Source of the DNA: Gemmobacter megaterium
GTDB lineage: Bacteria > Pseudomonadota > Alphaproteobacteria > Rhodobacterales > Rhodobacteraceae
Length of the DNA: 64,000 bases
Assembly: GCF_900156815.1 (NCBI RefSeq)
Contig: NZ_FTOT01000002.1
Span: 248,001-312,000, forward strand
Reading direction: 5' to 3'
Positions within the stretch are counted from its first letter, which is position 1, and each line of letters begins with the position of its first letter. A program made the translations under genes and the position numbers. Under the pieces are notes generated by a model. That model made no database searches. It was not told the DNA's origin and worked only from the letters and a program-made list of their open reading frames with translations. This document shows positions 6,665 to 15,625 of the stretch, in pieces.

Positions 6665-8994
6665 CGGACAAGGTTGTCTCGTTCGACATGGGTGCGGCGC
6701 GCAGGGCGGGTCAGTCGACGCTGACCCCGCTGTCCCGCAGCGCAAGCCGCATCGAACGCGCCGCCACCACCGACCCTGCACCGCCGCCCTCTGCCCCGGT
6801 GCAGGACCAGCGCATCGGCGCACCCACAACGCCAGCCGCCCGCCCCCGGCCCGGACTATCGGCGCGCGCCAGGGCACGGGCCGAACTTGCAGCGGTCTAT
6901 GCCGGCTGGCTGGGCACAGAGGTGCCACTCGCGGAACTGACCGAACATCTGATGCGCGAACATGGTGAGGCGCCGGTCGGCCTGACCGAATTGGCGGCAG
7001 CCCTGCGGTGTCATGGGCTGACCACCAGCGTCGAGACCACGCGCGCCCCCGCTGCCGGTCTGTGGCCCGCACTGGCCCGGATGACCAGCGGGCAACTGAT
7101 CCTGGTCCTGTCGCAAGAGCGCGACACGCTGACCATCTACGACGCGACCCAGCCCGACCGCCGGGCCGAAGTCCCCGTGGCGGAATTCGCACCGTTCTTT
7201 GCCGGAGAGACCCTGCGCGCACGCCCGACCCTTGGCCAATTGACTAGGGCGCATACCGGCACGGGCAAGCCGCCGCATTGGTTCTGGGGCGAATTTCGCC
7301 ACCATCGCCGCGCCTTTTCCGAAGTCGCCCTCGGGTCGTTCGTGGCCAATGTGCTGGCGGTGGCCGTCGCGCTGTTTTCGCTTCAGGTCTATGACAGGGT
7401 GATCCCGCATCAGTCGCAAGCCACGCTCTGGGTTCTGGCGATTGGCGCCGGGCTGGCGCTGCTGATGGAATCCATGCTGAAGCTCGCCCGCGCGCGGTTG
7501 ATGGACAGCGCGGGCCGCCGGATCGAGCTGTCGATCCAGACCCGGCTGATGGACCGCCTGCTGGGCATGAAACGCGAGCCCGGCGGAGCCTCGCCCAGTT
7601 CGCTGTTCCAGGCGATGCGCGAATTCGGCTCGGTGCGTGAATTCTTCACCGCCTCGACCGTGGGAACCGTGGCCGACCTGCCCTTTCTGCTGCTGTTTCT
7701 GGTGCTGATCTGGTCGATCGGCGGGCCAATCGTTGCCGTGGTGGTGCTGGGCGGGATCCTGATGGTGATCCCCGGCTTTCTGGCGCAAAAGCGCATGGTG
7801 CGGCTGACGCAGGAAACCCATGGCGCGGGCGCCCGGTCGGCCCGGTTGCTGCACGAGACGATCTTCGAGGCGGAAACCCTGCGCACCCAGCGGGGCGAGG
7901 CGCGGGTCCGGCGGCTGTGGGCGGAACTTTCGGCGCTGACCTCGCTGAAATCCTCGGATCAGCGGCGGCTGGCATCGCAACTGACCTATTGGGCGCAAGG
8001 CGTTCAGCAGGCCACCTACATCACCACCGTCGTCATCGGCGCCTATATGGTGTTTGCCGGCGAGTATACGGTTGGCACCATTATCGCCATCGGTATCCTG
8101 ACCGGGCGCACGCTGGCGCCGCTGTCGCAGTTGTCGGCGACCTTTGCGCGCTGGTCCAACGTCAAGACCGCGCTGGAAGGGCTGGAAACCATCGCCTCTG
8201 CCGATCAGGTCGAGGCCGAGGATCGCAGCTATCTGCGCCGCGACCGTATTGGCGGCGCCTGGGAGATGAAGGGCATCGCCTTTCGCTATGATGCCGATGG
8301 CACGGCGACGCTGGACATTCCCGCGCTGGCGATCACAGCGGGGCAGCGCATTGCCGTTCTGGGCCCGAATGGATCGGGCAAATCCACCTTCCTCAAGCTG
8401 CTTGCCGGGTTGTATGCGCCCAGCGAAGGGCGGCTGATGCTGGACGGTGTGGAAATGGCGCAGATCCACCCCCGCGACCTGCGCCGCTCGGTCGGGTATC
8501 TGGGGCAAGAGGTGCGGCTGTTCGCCGGAACCCTGCGCGACAACCTGAACCTCAGCCAGTTGGAACGCGACGACGACCGCCTGTTCGCCGCGCTGGAATT
8601 CGCCGGGCTGGCCCCCTTTGTCAAAGGGCATCCCAAGGGGCTGGACATGGAAATCCGCGATGGCGGCGAGGGGCTGTCGGTCGGCCAGCGCCAAAGCATC
8701 GGCTGGGCCCGCATCTGGTTGCAGGATCCGCGTGTCGTGCTGCTGGACGAACCCACCGCCGCGCTGGACCAGACACTGGAGGCGACCGTCGTGTCCCGGC
8801 TGGGGGCCTGGCTGCAGGGGCGCACGGCCATCATCGCCACTCACCGCGTGCCGATCCTGGCGCTGACGGACCGTGTGCTGATCCTGCAGAATGGCAAGCT
8901 GGCCGTGGACGGCCCGCGCGAGGCGGTGCTGGCCCATCTGATGAACGGCAAGGGCAACGCCCCCCGGCCGCAGACCGAGGTGCGTACCGGATGA
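6661..8994 (+). CDS. type I secretion ABC exporter (permease/ATPase, LssB/LapB-like)
   Basis: Inner membrane energiser of adhesin secretion (777 aa). Residues 1 to about 195 hold a Pro/Ala-rich tail and a C39-peptidase-like fold without the catalytic Cys. The transmembrane domain spans about 210-490. The ATPase domain has Walker A GPNGSGKST (568-576), signature LSVGQRQ, Walker B VVLLDEPT with Asp696, and H-loop THR. The inactive C39-like domain is typical of exporters that hold unfolded substrates without cutting a leader peptide. It overlaps its neighbours by 4 bp at both ends, so TolC, ATPase and HlyD genes are one tightly coupled unit. Confidence 0.92.
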   Translation: MTDKVVSFDMGAARRAGQSTLTPLSRSASRIERAATTDPAPPPSAPVQDQRIGAPTTPAARPRPGLSARARARAELAAVYAGWLGTEVPLAELTEHLMREHGEAPVGLTELAAALRCHGLTTSVETTRAPAAGLWPALARMTSGQLILVLSQERDTLTIYDATQPDRRAEVPVAEFAPFFAGETLRARPTLGQLTRAHTGTGKPPHWFWGEFRHHRRAFSEVALGSFVANVLAVAVALFSLQVYDRVIPHQSQATLWVLAIGAGLALLMESMLKLARARLMDSAGRRIELSIQTRLMDRLLGMKREPGGASPSSLFQAMREFGSVREFFTASTVGTVADLPFLLLFLVLIWSIGGPIVAVVVLGGILMVIPGFLAQKRMVRLTQETHGAGARSARLLHETIFEAETLRTQRGEARVRRLWAELSALTSLKSSDQRRLASQLTYWAQGVQQATYITTVVIGAYMVFAGEYTVGTIIAIGILTGRTLAPLSQLSATFARWSNVKTALEGLETIASADQVEAEDRSYLRRDRIGGAWEMKGIAFRYDADGTATLDIPALAITAGQRIAVLGPNGSGKSTFLKLLAGLYAPSEGRLMLDGVEMAQIHPRDLRRSVGYLGQEVRLFAGTLRDNLNLSQLERDDDRLFAALEFAGLAPFVKGHPKGLDMEIRDGGEGLSVGQRQSIGWARIWLQDPRVVLLDEPTAALDQTLEATVVSRLGAWLQGRTAIIATHRVPILALTDRVLILQNGKLAVDGPREAVLAHLMNGKGNAPRPQTEVRTG

Positions 8995-10163
8995 CCACCA
9001 CATTCGAACAGGATCTGGAAGATCGGTCACGGATGCCCAGCCTGACCATCCGTCTGGTGGCCGCGACCGTCGCCCTGTTCATCGGCTGGGCCGCCTTTGC
9101 CACGGTCGATGAAATCGTGCGCGGCAACGGCGAGATCATTCCAACATCGCGGCCCCAGATCATCCAGAACCTCGAAGGCGGGATTCTGGCCGAGTTGATG
9201 GTGCGTCAGGGCGATGTGGTGAACCCCGGCGATGTGCTCGCCCGGTTGTACGGCACCCAGTTTCAAAGCCAGGTCGATGACCTGACCGCCCAGATCGACA
9301 CGCTGGAAGTGCGCCGCCTGCGGCTGGAGGCCGAAGTGGCCGGGCACCACAGTTTTGACCTGCCGCCCAGCCTCGCCGCGCGGGTGCCCGACATCGCCGC
9401 ATCGGAACGCGCCTTGCTCGTGGCCCGTCAGGCCGATTACGAAAGCCGCCGCGACGGCACCAAGCGGGTGCTGGATCAGGCCGCCAAGGAACGCAGCCTG
9501 CTGGAAGACCTGCACAAGAAGGAAATCGTCTCGCTGATTGAGGTGACCCGCGCGCGCAAGGCCCATTCCGACGCAGAGAACCGCCACAAGGAGATCATCA
9601 CCCAGAGCGGGCTGGACCGCGCCAGCGAGCTGTCGGACACACTGAAGGAACTTGCCTCTTTGCGCCAGACGCTGAAGGCAGCGCAGGACCAGTTGAACCG
9701 CACCATCCTGACCTCGCCCATGAAGGGCATCGTCAACAGCCTGTCCGTCACCACCATCGGCGGTGTTGTCCGGCCCGGCGAGGAAATCCTCCAGATCATT
9801 CCGCTGGACGAGGAATTGTTCATCGAGGCCCGCGTCAAACCTCAGGACATTGCGAACGTCAAACCCGGCCAGAAGGCAACGATCAAGCTGTCGGCTTATG
9901 ATTATACGATCTATGGCGCGATGCATGGCGAAGTCACCTTCGTCTCTGCCGATACGTTCAAGGACGAACGGTCACGCGACGAGCAGACCTACTACCGCGT
10001 CACAGTTTCTGTGGACATGGCGCATCTGTCCGAACGGCAGAGCACGCTGGAAATCCGCCCCGGTATGCAAGCAACGGTCGAACTGCACACCGGATCCAAG
10101 ACGGTGCTGCATTACCTGACCAAGCCGCTGTACAAATCCCGCGAGGCGCTGCGCGAAAAATAG
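8991..10163 (+). CDS. HlyD-family periplasmic adaptor of the type I secretion system
   Basis: Membrane fusion protein linking the ABC exporter to the TolC channel (390 aa). It has a short cytoplasmic N-terminus, one transmembrane helix near residues 20-40, a lipoyl-like half-motif (NLEGGILAELMVRQGDVV), a long coiled-coil region at about 95-240, and the second barrel half ending in the family pattern LEIRPGMQATVELHTGSKTV. It starts inside the exporter stop codon (ATGA). No LapD/LapG-type retention or cleavage genes accompany it. Confidence 0.92.
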   Translation: MTTTFEQDLEDRSRMPSLTIRLVAATVALFIGWAAFATVDEIVRGNGEIIPTSRPQIIQNLEGGILAELMVRQGDVVNPGDVLARLYGTQFQSQVDDLTAQIDTLEVRRLRLEAEVAGHHSFDLPPSLAARVPDIAASERALLVARQADYESRRDGTKRVLDQAAKERSLLEDLHKKEIVSLIEVTRARKAHSDAENRHKEIITQSGLDRASELSDTLKELASLRQTLKAAQDQLNRTILTSPMKGIVNSLSVTTIGGVVRPGEEILQIIPLDEELFIEARVKPQDIANVKPGQKATIKLSAYDYTIYGAMHGEVTFVSADTFKDERSRDEQTYYRVTVSVDMAHLSERQSTLEIRPGMQATVELHTGSKTVLHYLTKPLYKSREALREK

Positions 10164-10218
10164 GAATCACATTCTAACTATTGAATTTGAATATATGAGC
10201 CGCTATATCGACAGGAAC

Positions 10219-10237
10219 GGCAGGCGCGGGGCCTGCC
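10219..10237 (+). terminator. hairpin after the secretion operon
   Basis: Seven-bp stem GGCAGGC/GCCTGCC with a 5-base loop, 55 bases after the HlyD stop. No U-tract follows, so termination is uncertain. Confidence 0.35.
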
Positions 10238-10257
10238 TGCAACCTTTCGGATCCGCC

Positions 10258-10461
10258 ATGACCCTTGATCGCGCCGTCCTGATGTTCGCTGGCTTTGTTG
10301 TCCTGCTCAGCCTTGCACTGGGGTATTTTCTGTCGCCCTACTGGTTCCTTCTGACCGCCTTTGCCGGGCTGAACATGATTCAGGCCTCGATCACCGGGTT
10401 CTGCCCGGCCGCCATGATCTTCAAGCTGTTCGGCATCAAGGAAGGCTGCGCCTTCCGCTGA
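10258..10461 (+). CDS. DUF2892 (YgaP-like) small inner membrane protein
   Basis: Sixty-seven residues with two hydrophobic segments (about 6-25 and 28-48), ending GIKEGCAFR. The pattern of start, two helices and a GxCPAA motif (GFCPAAMIF) matches the DUF2892 family, which occurs alone or fused to rhodanese domains. Function is unknown; sulphur or thiol chemistry is sometimes inferred from the rhodanese fusions. ATG 10258 is chosen over an upstream in-frame ATG because it yields the standard family length. Confidence 0.75.
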   Translation: MTLDRAVLMFAGFVVLLSLALGYFLSPYWFLLTAFAGLNMIQASITGFCPAAMIFKLFGIKEGCAFR

Positions 10462-10547
10462 TCCTGCGCCACCACTCGCAGTGTGGGGGTCGTCCGTTGC
10501 GCGGGCGGCCCCTTTTCCTTTGGCGCGCTGCGCTGTAATCCGGGGGC

Positions 10548-11642
10548 ATGAACACCCTGCCCCAGATCTACGAAACCCGCGTCGCCGATGGCAGCCTGCG
10601 CCCGGATCCCGCGCAAAAGGCGGTTCTGCCCCGGCTGGAAGAGTTGCGCCACTGGTTGGAAAGCACGGACGCACGGCCCAAGGGGCTGCTGTCCGGCCTG
10701 TTCCGCAAACCCCCTGCCCCGCCAAAGGGTCTGTATCTGTGGGGGGGCGTCGGGCGCGGCAAATCCATGCTGATGGATCTGTTCATCGACACTCTCGCAA
10801 TTCCGGCCAAGCGCCGGGTGCATTTCCATGCCTTCATGCAGGAAATCCACCATGGGATGCACGCGGCGCGCAAGACCGGGGTGGATGACGCGCTGGCCCC
10901 GGTGGCCGCGACGGTGGCGCGGGATCTGCGACTGCTTGCATTCGACGAGATGCAGATCACCGACATCACCGACGCGATGATCGTGGGGCGGCTGTTCCAG
11001 ATGCTGATGGATGCCGGCGTGGTGATCGTGACCACCTCGAACCGGCCTCCGGACGATCTGTACAAGAACGGGCTCAATCGCGGGCTGTTCCTGCCCTTCA
11101 TTGATTTCCTCAAGGACCGGATGGAAATTCACCATCTGGAAAGCCCGAACGACTATCGCCAGCACAGGCTGGAAGGGGCGCAGGTGTATTTCGCGCCCGC
11201 CGATGCCAAGGCGAAACGGGCCATCGAGGAAATCTGGGGCGATCTGACCGGCGGCGGCACCGGGGACAAGCTGAAACTGGTGGTGAACGGCCGGGATCTT
11301 GTGCTGGATCAGGTGCAGAACGGCGTTGCCCGCGCCAGTTTCTGGGATCTGTGCGGCCGCCCCTTGGGGGCTGCGGACTTTCTGGCCATCGCCGATGCGG
11401 TGCGCGTGCTGATCCTGGAGGACATTCCCCGCCTGTCCGCGGCGAATTACAACGAGGCCAAGCGGTTCGTCACACTGGTCGATGCGCTGTACGAAGGCAA
11501 GGTGCGCCTGATCGCCTCGGCGGCGGATGTGCCCGAACACCTGTACATGGAAGGCACCGGCGCCTTCGAATTCGAACGCACGGCAAGCCGTCTGCGCGAG
11601 ATGCAGGGCGAGGATTGGGGCCGCGACACCGCAGCCCCCTGA
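10548..11642 (+). CDS. zapE: cell division protein ZapE (AFG1-like ATPase)
   Basis: AFG1/ZapE-family P-loop ATPase of 364 aa. ZapE in E. coli associates with the Z-ring, and AFG1 is the mitochondrial relative. Visible motifs are Walker A GGVGRGKS (residues 66-73), Walker B LLAFDEMQITD, and the family segment VTTSNRPPDDLYKNGLNR. Length and motif order are normal. It is convergent with typA. Confidence 0.9.
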   Translation: MNTLPQIYETRVADGSLRPDPAQKAVLPRLEELRHWLESTDARPKGLLSGLFRKPPAPPKGLYLWGGVGRGKSMLMDLFIDTLAIPAKRRVHFHAFMQEIHHGMHAARKTGVDDALAPVAATVARDLRLLAFDEMQITDITDAMIVGRLFQMLMDAGVVIVTTSNRPPDDLYKNGLNRGLFLPFIDFLKDRMEIHHLESPNDYRQHRLEGAQVYFAPADAKAKRAIEEIWGDLTGGGTGDKLKLVVNGRDLVLDQVQNGVARASFWDLCGRPLGAADFLAIADAVRVLILEDIPRLSAANYNEAKRFVTLVDALYEGKVRLIASAADVPEHLYMEGTGAFEFERTASRLREMQGEDWGRDTAAP

Positions 11643-11712
11643 CCTGCCGGGGCGCGCAAGGTATGATGCGCGCCGGACAGTCCGATCTGTCTGCCCCATT
11701 CTGTCTGCCCCA

Positions 11713-11732
11713 TGCCGGGCGACCGCCCGGCA
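11713..11732. terminator. hairpin between convergent zapE and typA
   Basis: Eight-bp stem TGCCGGGC/GCCCGGCA with a 4-base loop in the 109-bp gap between two converging genes, placed to serve both strands. It is preceded by a tandem 14-bp direct repeat (TCTGTCTGCCCCAT at 11686-11699 and 11700-11713). No U-run is visible. Confidence 0.5.
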
Positions 11733-11751
11733 CGGAGCCAAGACCAAGGGC

Positions 11752-13572
11752 TCAGCCCTCGGCGCGGGCCTGGCGCTTGCGCTCGTGCGGATCGAGATAG
11801 CGTTTGCGCAGGCGGATGATCTTGGGCGTGACCTCGACCAGCTCGTCATCGTCGATATAGGCGATGGACTCTTCCAGGCTCATCCGTACCGGGGTGGTCA
11901 GGCGCACCGCCTCGTCCGTGCCCGAGGCGCGCACGTTGGTCAGCTTCTTGCCCTTGAGCGGGTTGACCTCAAGGTCATTGTCGCGGCTGTGCTCGCCGAT
12001 GATCATGCCTTCGTAAACCTGTTCCTGCGCGCCGATGAACAGCTTGCCACGCTCTTCCAGGTTCCACAGCGCATAAGCCACCGAAACGCCGTTTTCCATG
12101 CTGATCAGCACGCCCTGACGGCGGCCTTGAATGGCACCCTTGTAGGGGGCCCAGTCGTGGAAGATGCGGTTCAGCACGCCGGTGCCGCGGGTGTCGGTCA
12201 GGAACTGGCCGTGATAGCCGATCAGGCCGCGCGACGGCACATGCGCCACGATGCGGGTCTTGCCCACACCGGCCGGTTTCATCTCGACCAGATCGCCCTT
12301 GCGCTCGCCGGTCAGCTTGTCGATCACGGCGCCGGTGTATTCGTCATCGACATCGACGATGACCTCTTCGATGGGTTCCAGCCGCTCGCCGTTTTCCTCG
12401 CGCATGATCACGCGGGGACGGCTGATCGACAGTTCGAACCCTTCGCGGCGCATGTTCTCGATCAGAACGCCCATCTGCAATTCGCCCCGGCCCGAGACGA
12501 TGAACGCCTCGCCGCCCGGAGTGTCCTCGATCTTGATGGCGACGTTCGATTCGGCCTCCTTGAACAGGCGTTCGCGGATGACGCGGCTTTGCACCTTGCT
12601 GCCGTCGCGGCCAGCCAGCGGCGAATCGTTGATGCCGAAGGTGACAGAGATGGTCGGCGGGTCGATCGGCTGCGCGGGCAGCGCGGCATCGACATCCAGC
12701 GCGCACAGCGTATCGGCCACGGTCGCCTTGCTCATGCCTGCCAGGCTGACGATGTCACCGGCCACAGCCTCGTCGATGGCGGTCTGCGCCAGACCGCGGA
12801 AGGCGAGGATCTTGGTGACGCGGAACTGTTCGATCCGGTCACCATCGCGGGTCAGCGCCTTGAGCGTGGTGCCCACGCTCAGCCGTCCCGATTCCACGCG
12901 GCCGGTCAGGATACGCCCGATGAACGGATCGGATCCCAGCGTGGTCGCCAACATGCGGAACGGTTCTTCGCTGCGGGTCTGTTGCGCCGGCGAGGGCACG
13001 TGACGCACGATCAGATCGAACAGCGCCGACAGATCCTTGCGCGGGCCGTCCAGCCCCTCATCCGCCCAGCCAGAGCGGCCAGAGGCATAGAGATGCGGGA
13101 AATCAAGCTGTTCGTCGCTGGCGCCCAGGTTGGCGAACAGGTCGAACACCTCGTTCAGCGCGCGGTCGGGTTCGGCATCGGGCTTGTCGACCTTGTTCAG
13201 CACCACGATGGGCCGCAGGTTCAGCGCCAGCGCCTTGGCCAACACGAACTTGGTCTGGGGCATCGGGCCTTCGGCGGCATCGACCAGCAGGCAGACGCCA
13301 TCGACCATCGACAGGATCCGCTCCACCTCGCCACCGAAATCGGCGTGGCCGGGGGTGTCGACGATATTGACGCGCACACCCTTCCATTCCACCGAAGTCG
13401 CCTTGGCCAGGATGGTGATCCCGCGCTCGCGTTCGATGTCGTTGCTGTCCATCGCACGTTCGGTCACCTGCTGGTTCTCCCGATAGGTGCCGGACTGTTT
13501 CAGAAGCTCGTCCACCAGCGTGGTTTTGCCATGGTCGACGTGCGCGATGATCGCGATGTTGCGGATGTCCAT
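11752..13572 (-). CDS. typA: ribosome-associated translational GTPase TypA/BipA
   Basis: EF-G-like GTPase of 606 aa that binds the 70S ribosome and supports 50S assembly and stress adaptation. The N-terminus [19 protein letters not shown] carries the G1 P-loop; G3 is DTPGHADF and G4 NKVD. Domains II, III and V plus the TypA-specific C-terminal domain follow in normal order. The frame stays open upstream of this ATG, but the ATG with AAGG ahead of it gives the canonical N-terminus. Confidence 0.95.
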   Translation of the reverse strand: MDIRNIAIIAHVDHGKTTLVDELLKQSGTYRENQQVTERAMDSNDIERERGITILAKATSVEWKGVRVNIVDTPGHADFGGEVERILSMVDGVCLLVDAAEGPMPQTKFVLAKALALNLRPIVVLNKVDKPDAEPDRALNEVFDLFANLGASDEQLDFPHLYASGRSGWADEGLDGPRKDLSALFDLIVRHVPSPAQQTRSEEPFRMLATTLGSDPFIGRILTGRVESGRLSVGTTLKALTRDGDRIEQFRVTKILAFRGLAQTAIDEAVAGDIVSLAGMSKATVADTLCALDVDAALPAQPIDPPTISVTFGINDSPLAGRDGSKVQSRVIRERLFKEAESNVAIKIEDTPGGEAFIVSGRGELQMGVLIENMRREGFELSISRPRVIMREENGERLEPIEEVIVDVDDEYTGAVIDKLTGERKGDLVEMKPAGVGKTRIVAHVPSRGLIGYHGQFLTDTRGTGVLNRIFHDWAPYKGAIQGRRQGVLISMENGVSVAYALWNLEERGKLFIGAQEQVYEGMIIGEHSRDNDLEVNPLKGKKLTNVRASGTDEAVRLTTPVRMSLEESIAYIDDDELVEVTPKIIRLRKRYLDPHERKRQARAEG

Positions 13573-13631
13573 ATGTTCGCCTTGAATGCTGCGCTGCCGC
13601 GCATACACGAGCAAGAGCCGATTGGCCAGAC

Positions 13632-14249
13632 TCAGCCGGGCAGATACCAGTCGCGGCGATGGTTCATGGCGATCACAAAATTCAGAACCAGCGCACCGAC
13701 CAGCGACCACAGCACCTGTGGCAGCGGCAGAACAAGAAACGCCACCGCAAACAATGCCGCATCCCACCCCAGTTGCACCCAGCCCGCGCGGATGCCGAAA
13801 CGGTCCTGTAGCAGGATGGCAACGATCGACACGCCGCCCAGGCTGGAGCCATGTCGGAACAGACCCAGCAGACCCACCCCGGCAATCACCCCGAACAGCA
13901 GCGCAGCCATGCCCGGATGCAGATAGGACAGGGTCAGGTAGTCGGGCAGCAGTTCGGCCAGCCAGGACACCGCCGACACCGCCGCGAGGCTTTTGAGCGC
14001 AAAGACCGGGCCGCGCGTCCACCAGGCCAATGCATAGAACGGCAGGTTCACCGCAAAGAAGACCCAGCCAAAGCCCCAGCCTGTGAGATACGAGACAAGC
14101 AGCGCCAGCCCCGCAGTGCCCCCTGTCACCAAGCCCGCAGAGCGCAGCAGCATGATGCCAGCCGCCCCGCCGATGATGGAAACGACCAAACCTTGCAGGT
14201 CTTCGATCCGGGAATAGCGCGGTGGGGTGGGGGCGACACTGGCGGTCAT
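13632..14249 (-). CDS. YitT-family membrane protein (copy 1)
   Basis: Polytopic membrane protein of 205 aa with about six hydrophobic segments and the family signature TGGTAGLALLVSYLTG near residue 45. YitT/DUF161 proteins are widespread but have no settled function. It ends 59 bases before the start of typA on the same strand and sits next to a paralogue (14363-14965) with the same topology and motifs such as GLFRHGSSLGG and WVQLGWDA. Confidence 0.85.
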   Translation of the reverse strand: MTASVAPTPPRYSRIEDLQGLVVSIIGGAAGIMLLRSAGLVTGGTAGLALLVSYLTGWGFGWVFFAVNLPFYALAWWTRGPVFALKSLAAVSAVSWLAELLPDYLTLSYLHPGMAALLFGVIAGVGLLGLFRHGSSLGGVSIVAILLQDRFGIRAGWVQLGWDAALFAVAFLVLPLPQVLWSLVGALVLNFVIAMNHRRDWYLPG

Positions 14250-14362
14250 GGCATCCTCTTGGCCAAAGGCGTATCAAAGGATGTTGCACTGCCGCATATA
14301 CGTCAATGACACTGACGCATTTTTAGCACCAGGCATGGCGGGTCTGCCCCCTGCGCATGACC

Positions 14363-14965
14363 TCAGGTGGCGATATAGCGGTCTTTGCGATGATTTATGG
14401 CAATAACCAGATTGACCACCAATGCACCGATGAAACTGTAGGCAACCGCAGAAACCGGCAGCATCAGCAAGGCCACGGCAAACAGGACGGCATCGAATCC
14501 CAACTGAACCCAGCCCGCGCGCCATCCCAGCCGGTCCTGCAACAGCAGCGCCAGAATGCCGATGCCTCCCAGGCTGGCCCCATGCCGGAACAGCGCCAGC
14601 AGCGCCGAACCAGAGGCCAGGCCGAACAGCACTGCGCCGAACAGCGGGTTCAGATTGGCAAAGCTGACCCACCCCGGCATCAGCATGGTCAGCGCCGACA
14701 GGATGGCGACCGCCGCAAAGGTCTTGAGCGTGAACTGCCAGCCCATCCGCCACAGTCCCAAGGCATAGAACGGAATATTGACCACAAAGAACACCGGGCC
14801 AAAGCCCCAGCCGGTCGCATAGGCAATCAGCACCGCAAGCCCCGCCGTCTGGCCGGTGACAAGGCCAAGATGCGTCAGAACCACCATGCCAAAGGCCGCC
14901 ATCGTGGCACCATAGGCGATGCCTTGGGCATCTTCGGCCAGGGAATGGGTTTTGGGATCGGTCAT
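14363..14965 (-). CDS. YitT-family membrane protein (copy 2)
   Basis: Paralogue of the adjacent downstream gene (200 aa). It shares TGQTAGLAVLIAYATGWGFG, ALFRHGASLGG, WVQLGFDA and the C-terminal NHRKD pattern, but is clearly diverged, so the duplication is old. The ATG at 14965 gives the standard N-terminus; the frame continues upstream without a good start. The 113-bp gap before copy 1 contains CGTCA-N7-TGACG (14301-14317), a possible operator. Confidence 0.85.
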   Translation of the reverse strand: MTDPKTHSLAEDAQGIAYGATMAAFGMVVLTHLGLVTGQTAGLAVLIAYATGWGFGPVFFVVNIPFYALGLWRMGWQFTLKTFAAVAILSALTMLMPGWVSFANLNPLFGAVLFGLASGSALLALFRHGASLGGIGILALLLQDRLGWRAGWVQLGFDAVLFAVALLMLPVSAVAYSFIGALVVNLVIAINHRKDRYIAT

Positions 14966-15374
14966 GGTGCCCCTCGTTGCCGCAGCTTTGGTCCTCATGC
15001 CGCAGGAATGCCTGTGTCCGCAATGCCTCAGATCGGCAGGAAATCCGCGCCCCGGCGGTGGAAAGGCTGGACAGGCGCCTGCCCCCTGCGGCAATCCGTC
15101 GCTATCCGGCACATCAGACAGGAGGGCGGACAATGATCGTACGATTTACCGCACCTCGCGCCGGTGGGCACCATGATGGCGCATCCTGCGCCCGATATCC
15201 GGGCTGGTCGCGCCGTCAAGGCTGATCCATCGGCCGCCCGGCCCTCACTGTCTGTCACATCCCCCTGATCTGTCCGGCGCCACAGGGCGCCTGCCCAAGC
15301 GGCGCCGCGCGTGACGCGGGGGGTTTTCCACCTTTGATACGAAAGGCCGGTCCCTTGGGCCGGAGATGCCAGTC
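14966..15374. other. 409-bp intergenic region without a supported gene
   Basis: Region between the divergent YitT copy 2 and DUF1127 genes. Only short GC-rich frames are present. It must hold both promoters, but I find no convincing -35/-10 pair. Near 15280 there is a self-complementary GGCGCC-ACAG-GGCGCC. Confidence 0.5.
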
Positions 15375-15578
15375 ATGCACCTGTTGACCATTGACGACCT
15401 GATCCAGATCCACGGCCCGCGCCGCGTTCTGTTCGCGGCCCTTGGCGCCATGTTCACCCCCAGCCCACGCCTCAGGATCGGCGGGATCGAGGGCATGGAC
15501 GACCGACTGCTGCGCGACATTGGCCTGCCACCCCGGAGCGGGGCACCCCCGAGGCTGCATTCGAGACTGATGCGGTAA
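15375..15578 (+). CDS. DUF1127 (YjiS-like) small protein
   Basis: Sixty-seven residues. The family hallmark MDDRLLRDIGLPP lies near residues 42-54. DUF1127 proteins are small Arg-rich alphaproteobacterial proteins; some bind RNA or affect phosphate, stress or sRNA-linked regulation. ATG 15375 is chosen because GGAG lies 8 bases upstream, while the in-frame ATG 15366 directly abuts that GGAG. Confidence 0.75.
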   Translation: MHLLTIDDLIQIHGPRRVLFAALGAMFTPSPRLRIGGIEGMDDRLLRDIGLPPRSGAPPRLHSRLMR

Positions 15579-15584
15579 GCGGCC

Positions 15585-15614
15585 CCGGCCCGTCACGCCG
15601 GAGTGACGGGCCGG
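15585..15614. terminator. bidirectional terminator hairpin
   Basis: Perfect 12-bp stem CCGGCCCGTCAC/GTGACGGGCCGG with a 6-base loop, filling the gap between the converging DUF1127 and RTX genes. Confidence 0.7.
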
Positions 15615-15625
15615 ACGACCGTTGA

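Noticed and set aside
11686-11713. Tandem 14-bp direct repeat TCTGTCTGCCCCAT
   Set aside because: Only two copies between converging genes; could be chance slippage, no att or IS feature around it.
11527-13926. 799-codon plus-strand frame across typA
   Set aside because: Antisense to typA, which has all GTPase motifs.
15132-15224. 30-codon ATG frame before the DUF1127 gene
   Set aside because: No ribosome site, no conserved feature, composition like the surrounding GC-rich non-coding DNA.
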